This document shows positions 9,061-17,346 of a stretch of 48,801 nt of DNA, one piece after another. The notes under the pieces are model-generated. The model worked only from the letters and a program-made list of their open reading frames with translations. It ran no database searches and was not told the origin of the DNA. The first letter of the stretch is position 1. Every line of letters begins with the position of its first letter. The stretch lies in assembly GCF_025755255.1 (NCBI RefSeq), contig NZ_JALIEB010000010.1:1-48801 (forward strand), written 5' to 3'. A program made the translations under genes and the position numbers. The DNA comes from Roseobacter sinensis (GTDB taxonomy: Bacteria > Pseudomonadota > Alphaproteobacteria > Rhodobacterales > Rhodobacteraceae).

Positions 9061-10371
9061 TCACGTCCTTCGTAGTGTCAGCCAGATCAGCAGTGCGACT
9101 CCGAGCATCGCGGAGAGAGCTGATCCGCTGAGAATGCCCAGCTTCGCCGCATTCAGGACAGACCAGTCGAATGCGAGGCCCGCAATGAACAGCGACATCG
9201 TGAAACCGATTCCCGTGAGAAACGAGCCGGCGATGATGAATGGCCACGACAGCCCTGGCGCGAGCACAGCCAAGCCTGAGCGGACCGCAAGCCAGCTGAA
9301 CCCGAGGACGCCAATCGGTTTTCCCAGCACCAGGCCGACAATGATCGCCACGGAAACCGGTTGTCCAAAATCGGCACCGCTAATCGTGATGCCAGCATTT
9401 GCCAGCGCAAAGATCGGCATGATTGCAAAGCCGACCCAAGGGTGCAGCATTATCTCAAGACGTTCGACCGGCGAGAGCGATTCGGTGAGCGCTCGGCCCG
9501 CCTGACGAAGGTCATGATGGCCTGCAACATCCCCTTGCCGATGGTCGGCGTTCGGAGCGGCGAGTACGCGCCCGAGGATCACACGCAGGCGAATATCGCT
9601 CACCCAAATTCGGGTAGGGGTCATGAGGCCCAGAATGACACCGGCGATGGTCGCGTGAACGCCAGAGGCATCGAAGCACAGCCAGACTGCCGCTCCGATG
9701 AAGAAATAGACCGGGATGCTTCTGATCCCGAGGCGCGAGGCGGTTGCTACAATACCAATTCCCAGCAGGCCCAGCCCGAGGGCCGACCAAGTCAACGCTT
9801 CCCCGTATCCAATGGCGACCACGAGTATCGCGCCGACATCATCAAAGATAGCGAGGGAAAGCAGGAACAGACGCAAGGTGGGCGGGATCCGGTTTCCGAA
9901 AAGGGCCAGGCATCCGATCACGAACGCCGTATCCGTCGCCATCACGGTTCCCCAGCCGTGCATCCCGGGTTGCCCGTACATCGTCGCAAGAAACAGGGAG
10001 ACCGGTACAACCATGCCACCCACTGCGCCTGCAAACGGCAGGGCTGCCTGTCGAGGGTTTCGCAATTCGCCCAGCACGATCTCCCGCTTGAGCTCCAACG
10101 AAAGCACAAAGAAGAAGAGCGTCATCAAACCGTCATTGATCCAGTGTCGCAGCGAGCGGGTGAAATCCAACGAGCCGAGTGTCAGGCCGATTGGCGTCTC
10201 CCAAAAGCCAAGAAAGGCCTCTTGCCAAGGTGAATTTGCAAGCGCCAAGGCCAGTAGAACCGCCAGAAGCAGGAGCCCTCCTGCCGCCGCTTCGATTTTC
10301 AGAAAGCGCACAAATGGCTTTGTTATTCTGTCGGCGGCCTCATGGGGCAAAGTCTGGGGATCGTCGATCAT
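9061..10371 (-). CDS. nhaA: Na+/H+ antiporter NhaA
   Basis: 436 residues with about twelve membrane segments. NhaA extrudes Na+ or Li+ in exchange for protons and protects against salt and alkaline stress. Diagnostic motifs are present: the ATDTAFVIG segment, the ion-binding Asp pair in SLAIFDDVGAILVVA, and the GKPIGVLGFSWLAV region near the end. I chose the ATG at 10371 (MIDDPQTLPHEAADRI); the longer frame adds 30 Cys/Arg-rich residues with no family likeness. The ribosome site is weak. It follows the desaturase gene on the same strand after about 100 bp and is probably the last gene of that operon. The pairing of an antiporter with a lipid-modifying enzyme fits a membrane/osmotic stress role. 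Confidence 0.93.
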   Translation of the reverse strand: MIDDPQTLPHEAADRITKPFVRFLKIEAAAGGLLLLAVLLALALANSPWQEAFLGFWETPIGLTLGSLDFTRSLRHWINDGLMTLFFFVLSLELKREIVLGELRNPRQAALPFAGAVGGMVVPVSLFLATMYGQPGMHGWGTVMATDTAFVIGCLALFGNRIPPTLRLFLLSLAIFDDVGAILVVAIGYGEALTWSALGLGLLGIGIVATASRLGIRSIPVYFFIGAAVWLCFDASGVHATIAGVILGLMTPTRIWVSDIRLRVILGRVLAAPNADHRQGDVAGHHDLRQAGRALTESLSPVERLEIMLHPWVGFAIMPIFALANAGITISGADFGQPVSVAIIVGLVLGKPIGVLGFSWLAVRSGLAVLAPGLSWPFIIAGSFLTGIGFTMSLFIAGLAFDWSVLNAAKLGILSGSALSAMLGVALLIWLTLRRT

Positions 10372-10473
10372 GGGATGAACATGCCTTTTCCAATGACGAT
10401 GCACCGCTCTCACATCGCAGCCCTGTAGGCACCTTCGCGCGTCTCTTTGCCCAGGCATCATATCATGGAAGGT

Positions 10474-11685
10474 TCAGGCGGACAGAGCGCGTGCCTCGGC
10501 GAACGACAAAAGTCTGCGGCGACTCTCATCCCAGAGGTGGAGGTGCGCGCAGCGGAGACTTTGCCGAAGCGTGATGCGTTTGGTCTTTGCCAGAACCGCG
10601 TGATCCTCGATCACCTCTGGAAGGCGATAAAACGGAATTCGACTGGCCAAATGATGAACATGGTGGACACCGATATTGCCAGTGATCCAGCGTAGAACGC
10701 TCGGAAGCTCGTAATGTGAGCTTCCGTAAAGTGCTGCTTCGTGGATGTTCCAATTTTCTTCGTGCTGCCAACTGGTTTCTTCGAACTGATGCTGGACATA
10801 GAAGAACCACATGCCGGCGACTGCACCCAAGAACATGGTTGGCAGGAAGACGAAAAGAACAACGTCCCATCCACCCAGCCAGACGATCAAGGTCAGCGCC
10901 GAACCAATGGCGGCGTTTGTTCCCATCGCGCTCAGCCAGTATCGCCAGCCCGACCGCATTAAGTGAACGGGCAGTCGGTTCTGCAAAAAGAACGTATAGA
11001 ACGGCACCACTCCGAACAGGAAAACTGGATTGCGGATAAGCCGATAGAGCGCCCGGTCGAGCCACCCCTTTTCTCGGTACTCCGTGACTGTGAGGGTCGG
11101 CATATCTCCGACACCCCGCCGGTCGAGATTCCCGGTCGTGGCATGATGGATTGCGTGCGTTTTGCGCCAGACGTCATAGGGCGTCAGCGTGATCACGCCG
11201 ATAACACGACCGATCCAGTCGCACAGGCGCCGACTGCGAAACAGGGACCCGTGACCGCAATCGTGCTGGATCATGAACAGTCGGACGAGGAATGCCGCAT
11301 TCACCAGTGCCAGGGCCATTGCCAGCGCAGTACTCATCGAGAGCATCCACCAGGCGACCGCCCATATTGCCACGAACGGGGCCACTGTCACAGTCAGCTC
11401 GAAGATACTGCGCGAATGGATTGGCTGTCGGTACTTCGCCATCGCCCGCGACCAGTCTGACGGAGCCAAATTGGGCTCTTCCCGCATCAGATCAGTCTGA
11501 CCGGCAGCATTTCGCGTGCCCGGCGCCTTACCCGTAATGGCCGAGGCCCGCGCTTGTACTGGGGGCTGCGGCGCGTTCAGAGGCTGAGCTTTGCGGACTC
11601 GGTTGGTGGTCTGATCCGGTATCTCTTCTCGATCTCGCCCTTGGCGACGACTGTTGGTTGAATAGGACGAAAGCTTCATCAGCAA
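10474..11685 (-). CDS. Membrane fatty-acid desaturase (omega-6/delta-12 type)
   Basis: 403 residues from a TTG at 11685 that has AGGAT 5-6 nt upstream. An ATG two codons later or one at 11487 (giving MREEPNLAPSDW) are alternatives, so the basic low-complexity first 66 residues are uncertain. All three di-iron histidine boxes are present: HDCGH, HAIHH and HHVHH. They are spaced by two pairs of membrane helices as in acyl-lipid desaturases. It inserts double bonds in membrane acyl chains, adjusting fluidity under cold or salt. It sits between a small upstream gene (24 bp gap) and nhaA, all on the minus strand, and divergent from the Crp/Fnr regulator at 12102, which probably controls the set. 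Confidence 0.9.
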   Translation of the reverse strand: MLMKLSSYSTNSRRQGRDREEIPDQTTNRVRKAQPLNAPQPPVQARASAITGKAPGTRNAAGQTDLMREEPNLAPSDWSRAMAKYRQPIHSRSIFELTVTVAPFVAIWAVAWWMLSMSTALAMALALVNAAFLVRLFMIQHDCGHGSLFRSRRLCDWIGRVIGVITLTPYDVWRKTHAIHHATTGNLDRRGVGDMPTLTVTEYREKGWLDRALYRLIRNPVFLFGVVPFYTFFLQNRLPVHLMRSGWRYWLSAMGTNAAIGSALTLIVWLGGWDVVLFVFLPTMFLGAVAGMWFFYVQHQFEETSWQHEENWNIHEAALYGSSHYELPSVLRWITGNIGVHHVHHLASRIPFYRLPEVIEDHAVLAKTKRITLRQSLRCAHLHLWDESRRRLLSFAEARALSA

Positions 11686-11709
11686 TAGAAATCCTGTGTG
11701 ACTGAGCGT

Positions 11710-11952
11710 TTACACTTGCGGCCTCCGAACGGAGTTGCCACCAGCGATGATCTGGTTGATGAGTGCCGCAACAGATCGGTGCGTTTCCGTTTCGGCCTCC
11801 GATCCCTTTGCGTTCTCATGAGTTGCTGCGGCGTCGCGAAGAACACCTACGATCTCATGCTCCGGCAGCAGTCCGCCATCGTTCATGGCAAGCAGAAGTG
11901 CTTCGCAGATTGAAAGGGCGGCCTGTCCTGAATGCTCGTTCGCCGTAGACAT
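11710..11952 (-). CDS. Small uncharacterised protein (80 aa)
   Basis: The start is the ATG at 11952, preceded by AAGGGGA at good spacing. The protein is acidic, mostly helical and soluble, with no cysteine pair and no membrane segment. Residues 10-35 (AALSICEALLLAMNDGGLLPE) and the tail (HRSVAALINQIIAG) form two amphipathic helices flanking a Glu/Thr-rich linker. I recognise no family. It is the first gene of the operon that continues into the desaturase and nhaA, and its start faces that of the Crp/Fnr regulator about 150 bp away. Confidence 0.7.
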   Translation of the reverse strand: MSTANEHSGQAALSICEALLLAMNDGGLLPEHEIVGVLRDAAATHENAKGSEAETETHRSVAALINQIIAGGNSVRRPQV

Positions 11953-12101
11953 CTTCGGATTCCCCTTCTTGTTTCGCGATCTGACCCGAATTCGCACCGG
12001 ACCTACCCATACTTCTCGCACGATATGAGCTATGCTGGACTGATCGAGAGCAGTCGAAGAAACGATTTCCACGCGGCTGACGGAACTGTCAGGGAGAAGC
12101 T

Positions 12102-12836
12102 ATGACACCATTCGAGACCAGCCCGCTCACCCGCAAGCTTTCGGCCTTTGTCGCTTTGTCAAAGGCGGAGTTGGATGTGCTCGAGCGCCGGCACCAGCGC
12201 CGCCGCTCCTTCGTCGCTGGGCGCGATATGGTGCATCAGGGGCAGTCGGATCAAGCTGCTTATATCCTGTCCGCGGGTTGGGTCTGTTCCTACAAGCTCC
12301 AGCCTGACGGGACACGCCAGATTGTCGATTTTCAGGTGCCCGGGGATTTCCTCGGGTTGCGCAGCGTGCTGTTGCGCACCTCGGACCACAGTTTCGAACC
12401 CATCGTGGAAATTGAGGCCGCCGAAGTGTTGAAGAGCGACCTTCTGGCGGCCTTCTCGGATACTCCGCGGCTTGCGACAGCCATTCTTTGGGCGGCGTCG
12501 CGGGACGAGGCAATGGTGGTCGAACACCTTGTAGGGATCGGCAGGCGCGATGCGGACGCCCGCATGGCGCATTTTCTGTTGGAACTGGGATCGAGGCTGG
12601 CACTGGTGGGTATGGGATCCAGAGAAGGATACGATTGCCCACTGACCCAGTATCACTTGGCCGATGTGCTGGGGTTAAGTGCCATTCATGTGAATCGCGT
12701 CCTGCGACAGCTGCGCGAAAGAGGGCTGGTGACCTTTCGAGACGGTCGCGTGTCCTTTGAAGATCATGCCGGGTTGGTGAAACTGGCTGAGTTTGATGCA
12801 GCCTATCTGGATCAGACCGGGCCGCTCTTGAAATAA
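12102..12836 (+). CDS. Crp/Fnr-family transcriptional regulator
   Basis: 244 residues. Residues 20-130 form the cyclic-nucleotide-binding-type beta barrel (GRDMVHQGQSDQAAYILSAG; VDFQVPGDFLGL), followed by the dimer helix and a C-terminal HTH (TQYHLADVLGLSAIHVNRVLRQLRERGLV). There is no N-terminal cysteine cluster, so it is not an oxygen-sensing FNR, and the phosphate-binding residues of true CRP are not evident; the signal is unknown. It is divergent from the small protein-desaturase-nhaA operon. A short inverted repeat GACTG-N8-CAGTC at 12038-12055 in the shared promoter is a possible operator. It is the only transcription factor in the cargo besides AlpA, so it may be the island's stress regulator. 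Confidence 0.88.
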   Translation: MTPFETSPLTRKLSAFVALSKAELDVLERRHQRRRSFVAGRDMVHQGQSDQAAYILSAGWVCSYKLQPDGTRQIVDFQVPGDFLGLRSVLLRTSDHSFEPIVEIEAAEVLKSDLLAAFSDTPRLATAILWAASRDEAMVVEHLVGIGRRDADARMAHFLLELGSRLALVGMGSREGYDCPLTQYHLADVLGLSAIHVNRVLRQLRERGLVTFRDGRVSFEDHAGLVKLAEFDAAYLDQTGPLLK

Positions 12837-12839
12837 GAA

Positions 12840-12870
12840 GGGCCGCCGGCCATTGATCGGCGGGCGGCCC
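12840..12870. terminator. Bidirectional terminator-like hairpin
   Basis: An 8-bp GC stem (GGGCCGCC with GGCGGCCC) lies between the convergent stops of the Crp/Fnr gene and the 62-residue gene. It has no clear T run on either side. Confidence 0.5.
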
Positions 12871-12895
12871 CGGTGTTCAGGTCAGACGCTGGACA

Positions 12896-13084
12896 TCAAG
12901 CGAGCGCGTGGGTCGCCGCATCGAGTTCCTTGTTGGTCTCGGCGTCGTTCTTCGCCGTGTTCGCCTTTTCGGCGGCCTGATAGTGCTTGAGCGCCGCGTC
13001 CTTCTTCGGACCAGCGGGCGCCTTGTCCCACGCGGCCTTCACGGACGTCATTTTTTCGGCAGTCTTGTTCTGTTCGGGTGTCAT
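12896..13084 (-). CDS. 62-aa small protein, paralogue of the one at 24267
   Basis: The start is the ATG at 13084 with AAAGGA upstream. The protein is highly charged, helical and soluble, ending ELDAATHALA. It aligns along its length, with few gaps, with the 62-residue protein at 24267-24455: both share SVKA near residue 15, then a Gly/Pro turn, then YxAAExAxxxxxDxxTxxELDAAxxALA. The family is unknown to me; such short Ala/Lys proteins are seen in alphaproteobacterial stress regions. On the minus strand a terminator-like hairpin sits about 40 nt upstream of the start, so its transcript has a structured leader. The two copies lie near opposite ends of the cargo and face opposite directions. Confidence 0.75.
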   Translation of the reverse strand: MTPEQNKTAEKMTSVKAAWDKAPAGPKKDAALKHYQAAEKANTAKNDAETNKELDAATHALA

Positions 13085-13116
13085 TGGAATTGTCCTTTCA
13101 TGGACTTTCCGAGAAA

Positions 13117-13159
13117 TAAAAAGCGTGCCGACATGCCGACCTTTTTGGGATCGACACGC
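13117..13159 (-). promoter_or_regulatory. Leader hairpin/terminator-like element before the 62-aa gene
   Basis: On the minus strand a 9-bp stem with one G-U pair (arms 13151-13159 and 13123-13131, 19-nt loop) is followed directly by TTTTTATTT. It then runs into the ribosome site of the 62-residue gene. It may be an attenuator, or the terminator of an upstream transcript. Confidence 0.5.
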
Positions 13160-13300
13160 CCACATGCTTTTCAGGAACTTGGAAATTTACAGTGCCGCCA
13201 AATATTCGGCAGGCACGGCTTACCTAGCCAATGTCAGCCCTCGCCGCACTGACGCAGGTTAGTCCCGGCGTCTGTGGCGGGTCGATTGCCTTGTCGGCTT

Positions 13301-13714
13301 TCAAGTCACCGCCGTTTGCTGGTGGGAAATCCTCAGCCATCTGTCGTCGTCGTTAAGGTAGGTCGAAGCACAGAGGGCTTTGTAGATCGGCACGCCGGGT
13401 TTTTCCGCCGAGACCCGGTAAGTGAGGATCGCGATGTCACCGCATCGCGTGACGCGCCGTTCGGCCATCGAGACAGACCGCCAGCCGGTTCTCTGTCGAA
13501 GATGGGTCCAGATCTGGTCGCCCTGGAGGATCCCGGGCGGATAGGGGAAGACCATGACTGCGTTGGTCGCTGTCGTCGCCCGCGCGTTGTCGGCGCCATT
13601 GGTCCAGAAGTGTTCCTCCATGTCCCAGAGTATGCCCTGTTCACCCGGTGATAGCGTGCCGGACTTGTGTGCCGCATGGGCCGGTCTCCTCGCGGTCGCG
13701 GTTGGTAGAGTCAT
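13301..13714 (-). CDS. SnoaL/DUF4440-like (NTF2-fold) protein
   Basis: 137 residues, cytosolic. From about residue 25 the sequence follows the NTF2-like DUF4440 pattern: an N-terminal helix EQGILWDMEEHFWTNG, a cone of beta strands, then VSMAERRVTRCGDIAILTYRVSA and a terminal strand DDRWLRISHQQT. Proteins of this fold bind or turn over small molecules; no catalytic residues can be assigned. The ATG overlaps the stop of the upstream 141-residue gene by 4 bp (ATGA), so the two form a translationally coupled pair. Confidence 0.75.
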   Translation of the reverse strand: MTLPTATARRPAHAAHKSGTLSPGEQGILWDMEEHFWTNGADNARATTATNAVMVFPYPPGILQGDQIWTHLRQRTGWRSVSMAERRVTRCGDIAILTYRVSAEKPGVPIYKALCASTYLNDDDRWLRISHQQTAVT

Positions 13715-14136
13715 TCGCCTGACCCCGACCCGCCAACCATGAACATTTGAAATAGAAGGAAGACAATCGCGAGCAACGCCCAGATCGCTCCGCTTGTCCC
13801 CGGGCGGTCGCCGGTCACCGTCGAGGCAGCTCGCTTCAGGCTACCTGACGCCCAGCCTTCGGGAAGCAGCTCGCTCAAGTCTCGTGCGATCCTACCGTGA
13901 TCGCTGGCGAGAGTGGGTACGTCCCGAAATCGGGCAAGCAGCGTTCCCAACCGTGCCTGCGCGGCATCGTGCCCCAGCATGACCAGTTCAGCGGTTTCCT
14001 TCCATGGATCGAGGCCAAGCCGCGCGAGCGTGGAGAGCACAGTCACGGTATAGCCGTTCCGGTCCTCGCCGACGGAGGCATGGAGAAACCGATCGAACTC
14101 GGGCGGGTGCGGGTTGAGAACATTGGGTTGGGCCAT
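13711..14136 (-). CDS. Uncharacterised protein with C-terminal membrane anchor (141 aa)
   Basis: The start is the ATG at 14136 with GGAAG upstream; the longer frame adds 12 residues. The N-terminal two-thirds are soluble and helical (DRFLHASVGEDRNGYTVTVLSTLARLGLDPWKEAAEL-like in pattern). A single hydrophobic segment at about 113-132 is followed by a Gly/Ser tail, so this is a C-tail-anchored or single-pass protein. I recognise no family beyond hypothetical proteins of related bacteria. It is coupled to the DUF4440-like gene by a 4-bp overlap. Confidence 0.75.
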   Translation of the reverse strand: MAQPNVLNPHPPEFDRFLHASVGEDRNGYTVTVLSTLARLGLDPWKETAELVMLGHDAAQARLGTLLARFRDVPTLASDHGRIARDLSELLPEGWASGSLKRAASTVTGDRPGTSGAIWALLAIVFLLFQMFMVGGSGSGE

Positions 14137-14290
14137 CGTGCTTCCATTCTTGGTTGCAGGAATGCAGATCATCCCTGTTTCCCAAAGTGTACGCGCAGGT
14201 CGGTCCCCGCGCCCTTACACAGGTCAGTGCCCGCAAACCTCTCCAGGGTGTTCGCCACCCGCGCGGCGCCCGGAACTAACATGTGTCAGC

Positions 14291-14339
14291 ACCAGTCGAA
14301 CGTTTCCGAAGTACAAGAGGAGAAATCGTTCGACTGGTC
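14291..14339 (+). promoter_or_regulatory. Perfect 12-bp inverted repeat upstream of the 14408 gene
   Basis: The arms ACCAGTCGAACG (14291-14302) and CGTTCGACTGGT (14328-14339) match exactly across a 25-nt loop that contains AGAGGAGA. The repeat lies in the divergent gap between the 141-residue gene and the LPAG protein gene. It has no T run, so a protein operator or an RNA leader hairpin is more likely than a terminator. Confidence 0.5.
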
Positions 14340-14407
14340 AGGTCCGGAATCCAAGGGGCCGTCAACAGTGGCGAGCGACGGATCTGCCAAAATCGTGGAG
14401 GCCAGAG

Positions 14408-14722
14408 ATGAGCGTGCGTTCATCCAGTTTGAGGGTGACTTTCCTGCACCCGTTCAGCCTAGCCGATTTTCCGGACGAACTTCCGGCCGGGGACTACGAA
14501 GTCCTGATTCAGGAGCAACTTCTCCGCGGGCAAGGTTTCGAAACGTATCAGAGGACGGCGACCCATATGACCGTTCCTGGCAGAGGAGATCGGGCGGGTT
14601 GGATGGAACTGCATACGATATCAGAGCGCGACCTGAATGAGGCGCTGAGCCGGGATCAGGGACCGACTGAGATGAACAAACACAGCGAAGCGGCGCTTTC
14701 TCCGCAGGAGGACTTGCTATGA
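14408..14722 (+). CDS. Small LPAG-x-YE protein (104 aa)
   Basis: The start at 14408 follows GGAGGCCAGAG. It shares a signature with the 177-residue protein at 20765: a beta strand, then F-x-x-PF-x5-F-x2-LPAGxYEV, then a second strand pair and a Leu-rich end with DLNEAL against DLDYAR. This suggests a small all-beta domain shared by the two, with this copy lacking the C-terminal extension. The function is unknown. Its stop overlaps the next start by 4 bp (ATGA), so it is coupled with the 114-residue membrane protein. Confidence 0.7.
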   Translation: MSVRSSSLRVTFLHPFSLADFPDELPAGDYEVLIQEQLLRGQGFETYQRTATHMTVPGRGDRAGWMELHTISERDLNEALSRDQGPTEMNKHSEAALSPQEDLL

Positions 14723-15063
14723 ATACTCCCGAATGGCTCAAACCCGGCATCTATGGTGCCGTGATCGGTGCCGTCTTTGTCGGCGTCGTCGGATTTTCAT
14801 GGGGTGGCTGGGTGACCGGCGGCACTTCGAATGACCGCGCGGTGGCGATGTCCCGTAACGATGTCGTCGCCTCAATGGTACCGGTCTGCCTCGACATGGC
14901 GCGGTCAGACCCGGCTAGGGCGGACAAGCTTGCAACGATCCGGGCAACCTCGACCTACCAGAGGCGCGACGCTCTCATGACAGTCGGCTGGGCGACGGTG
15001 CCCGGAACCGATGCCCCGGACCGTGACATTGCTGAAGCCTGCCTGAAGCAACTGGACCTCTGA
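14719..15063 (+). CDS. Small single-pass membrane protein (114 aa)
   Basis: Residues 10-32 are a clear membrane segment (GAVIGAVFVGVVGFSWGGWV) that could also be an uncleaved signal anchor. The rest is an exported helical domain with two cysteines at about 54 and 108 that could bond. I recognise no named family. It is coupled by a 4-bp overlap to the LPAG protein and lies about 110 bp before hflK, in the same direction. Confidence 0.72.
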   Translation: MNTPEWLKPGIYGAVIGAVFVGVVGFSWGGWVTGGTSNDRAVAMSRNDVVASMVPVCLDMARSDPARADKLATIRATSTYQRRDALMTVGWATVPGTDAPDRDIAEACLKQLDL

Positions 15064-15170
15064 GGTCATGCTGTTCAGAGCCGACGATGTGATGGCGCAA
15101 AACGCGTCGCAGCGTCAAACGCGCCAGCCAGGCATCGCACCGAGTGCCAAAACCGAGATTGGAGCTTGCG

Positions 15171-16238
15171 ATGCCTTCTGATGACAATGGACCGGAAGAT
15201 CGCGGACCTTGGAAAAACAGGCAGACCCGCGCTCCGCCTGAAGTTGACGCAATTCTCAGGCGGGGCCGGGATCGGCTGCACGGCATCCTGCCGGACGGTC
15301 TGCCACCGGTGAAGCGTCTTGCAATCGGGGCGGCCATTGCGCTTGCGGCGTTTGGCGCGTGGTCCTCCTATTACACCGTGCCGAGCGACTCCGTTGCGAT
15401 TGTCCAGCGGTTCGGGAAGTACACTGCCGAGGTCCCTCCGGGGCTGCACTTCAGGATTCCCTTCGGGATCGACGTGACCACATTGGTCCCGGTCAAGCGT
15501 CAGCTGAAACAAGAGTTCGGGTTCACGACCCCGGGCGCCACCGATCCCTATCAGAGCCCGACGGACGGTCGCCGCGAGACCGAGATGGTCACAGGCGATC
15601 TCAACGCCGCGCTCGTCGAGTGGGTGGTGCAGTACCGGATTTCCGAACCTCGGAAATTCCTGTTCGAGGTGCGTGAGCCGAGCGCGACGCTGCGTTATGT
15701 CTCGGAGTCCGTCATGCGCGAAGTCGTGGGAGACCGCACGGTCGACGAGGTGATCACCGTCGGGCGCCAGGAAATCGAAAGCGAAGCCCTGCTGAAGATG
15801 CAGGCGCTCGCGACCAAATATGCGATGGGCATCAGCATCGATCAGGTACAGCTGAAGAACATCAATCCGCCCCAGCCGGTTCAGGCCTCTTTCAACGAGG
15901 TCAACCAGGCACAACAAGAGAAGGAGCGGATCATCAACGAGGCCCGCCGCGAATACAACCGCGTCATACCTCTGGCCGAAGGCGAAAAGGACCAGCGCAT
16001 CCGCGAAGCCGATGGCTATCGCTTGAGGAGGATCAATGAAGCCGAGGGCGATGCGGCCCGGTTCACGGCCCTCCTGACGGAATACCGCCAGGCCCCCGAG
16101 GTGACCCGGCGCCGGATCTACATTGAAACCCTGCAGGATGTTCTGCCGGGAATTGGTTCCAAGATCATCGTCGACGGGTCCACGGCAAGCATCCTGCCGC
16201 TTTTGAACCTTGATCGACAGACAGGAGAGCAACGATGA
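15171..16238 (+). CDS. hflK: FtsH protease modulator HflK
   Basis: 355 residues from the ATG at 15171 (GGAG upstream; an in-frame start at 15144 would add 9). There is a cytoplasmic N-tail, one membrane helix at about 45-65 (AIGAAIALAAFGAWSSYYTV), then the SPFH/prohibitin domain (DSVAIVQRFGKYTAEVPPGLHFRIPFG) and a long charged coiled coil (QEKERIINEARREYNRVIP). HflK and HflC form the large periplasmic cage that controls the membrane protease FtsH. The C-tail of E. coli HflK is shortened here. It overlaps hflC by 4 bp. No ftsH is present in the window, so the complex would act on the host's own FtsH. Confidence 0.92.
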   Translation: MPSDDNGPEDRGPWKNRQTRAPPEVDAILRRGRDRLHGILPDGLPPVKRLAIGAAIALAAFGAWSSYYTVPSDSVAIVQRFGKYTAEVPPGLHFRIPFGIDVTTLVPVKRQLKQEFGFTTPGATDPYQSPTDGRRETEMVTGDLNAALVEWVVQYRISEPRKFLFEVREPSATLRYVSESVMREVVGDRTVDEVITVGRQEIESEALLKMQALATKYAMGISIDQVQLKNINPPQPVQASFNEVNQAQQEKERIINEARREYNRVIPLAEGEKDQRIREADGYRLRRINEAEGDAARFTALLTEYRQAPEVTRRRIYIETLQDVLPGIGSKIIVDGSTASILPLLNLDRQTGEQR

Positions 16239-17323
16239 AGACCCTTTCGCTTATTGCCTCGGGGATCGCGGTTGCCGGGGTCGTCGCTGCGTCATCCGCC
16301 GTCTACACGGTCGGCGAGGTCGAACAGGCCATCATCACCCAGTTCGGCAAGCCGGTCGGCGCGCCGATCACCGAGGCTGGTCTCAAGTTGAAACTCCCCT
16401 TCGTTCAGGAGGTTAACCGGATCGACAGCCGGGTTCTGGAGTGGGACGGCTCGCCATCGGACATGCCCACCAAGGACAAGCTCTATATCTCGGTCGATCT
16501 CTTCGCGCGCTGGAAGATCACCGATCCTCTGCAGTACTTTCTGCGCCTGCGCGACGAACGGAGCGCCCAGTCGCGCCTCGATGATATCCTCGGCAGCGAG
16601 ACGCGGAACGCCGTCGCCAAGCACGAACTCATCGAGATCGTGCGCACGACCAGGGGCCGGACACCCCTTCGGGACACGCTTCTGACGGATCAGGAGCTTG
16701 CGCAGGACATTGGCGCACTGGTTCCCATCACGAAGGGGCGGGCGCTGGTCGAGCAGCAGATCTTCGAGGCGGCGGCGGAAAAGGTGCGCGTTTTCGGGAT
16801 CGAGCTTCTCGATATCCGCTTCAAACGCATAAACTACAACGAAAGCGTGCGACCCAAGATCTATGACCGCATGATCTCGGAGCGCCGGCAGATCGCCGAA
16901 CGCTTCCTGTCTGAAGGCAACGGTGAAGCGGCCCGTATTCAAGGCAACAGGGTGCGGGATCTGAACAAGATCCAGTCCGAAGCCTATCGCGCCGTCGAGG
17001 AAATCCGCGGTGCCGCAGATGCCGCCGCAGCAGCAATCTATGCGGGTGCTTACAATGTCGATGCCGTTTCGGTCGAATTCTACGATTTCACCCGAACCAT
17101 GCAGGCCTACGGCGATATGATCTCGGACGACACGACGCTTGTCCTGACGACGGACAGCGATCTGTTCCAGTTCCTGCGCGGCATGCAGGGCGAGGCAGAC
17201 CCACTCCGCGATCCGGGCAGCGTCCCAGGCGACGGTGGCGTGGCGTCAATCGGCAGGCCCCGACCAGCGCAAGACCCCGCGACGCCGATCGTGACACGCT
17301 CAGATGTCGGCGTTGGCCGATAG
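16235..17323 (+). CDS. hflC: FtsH protease modulator HflC
   Basis: 362 residues. An N-terminal membrane anchor is followed by an SPFH domain (VYTVGEVEQAIITQFGKPVG; KLKLPFVQEVNRIDSRVLEWDG) and a coiled coil with the typical HflC segments ISERRQIAERFLSEGNGEAARI and YDFTRTMQAYGD. The C-tail is longer than usual, with a Pro/Gly-rich disordered end. It is coupled to hflK and followed 23 bp later by psiE, so the three genes should be one operon. Together they point to membrane-protein quality control as part of the island's function. Confidence 0.93.
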   Translation: MKTLSLIASGIAVAGVVAASSAVYTVGEVEQAIITQFGKPVGAPITEAGLKLKLPFVQEVNRIDSRVLEWDGSPSDMPTKDKLYISVDLFARWKITDPLQYFLRLRDERSAQSRLDDILGSETRNAVAKHELIEIVRTTRGRTPLRDTLLTDQELAQDIGALVPITKGRALVEQQIFEAAAEKVRVFGIELLDIRFKRINYNESVRPKIYDRMISERRQIAERFLSEGNGEAARIQGNRVRDLNKIQSEAYRAVEEIRGAADAAAAAIYAGAYNVDAVSVEFYDFTRTMQAYGDMISDDTTLVLTTDSDLFQFLRGMQGEADPLRDPGSVPGDGGVASIGRPRPAQDPATPIVTRSDVGVGR

Positions 17324-17346
17324 TTTCGTGGCCAAAGGCAGCAATC

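Noticed and set aside
10372-10461. Longer N-terminus for NhaA
   Set aside because: The 30 extra residues are Cys/Arg/His-rich and unlike any NhaA; the ATG at 10371 gives the normal start.
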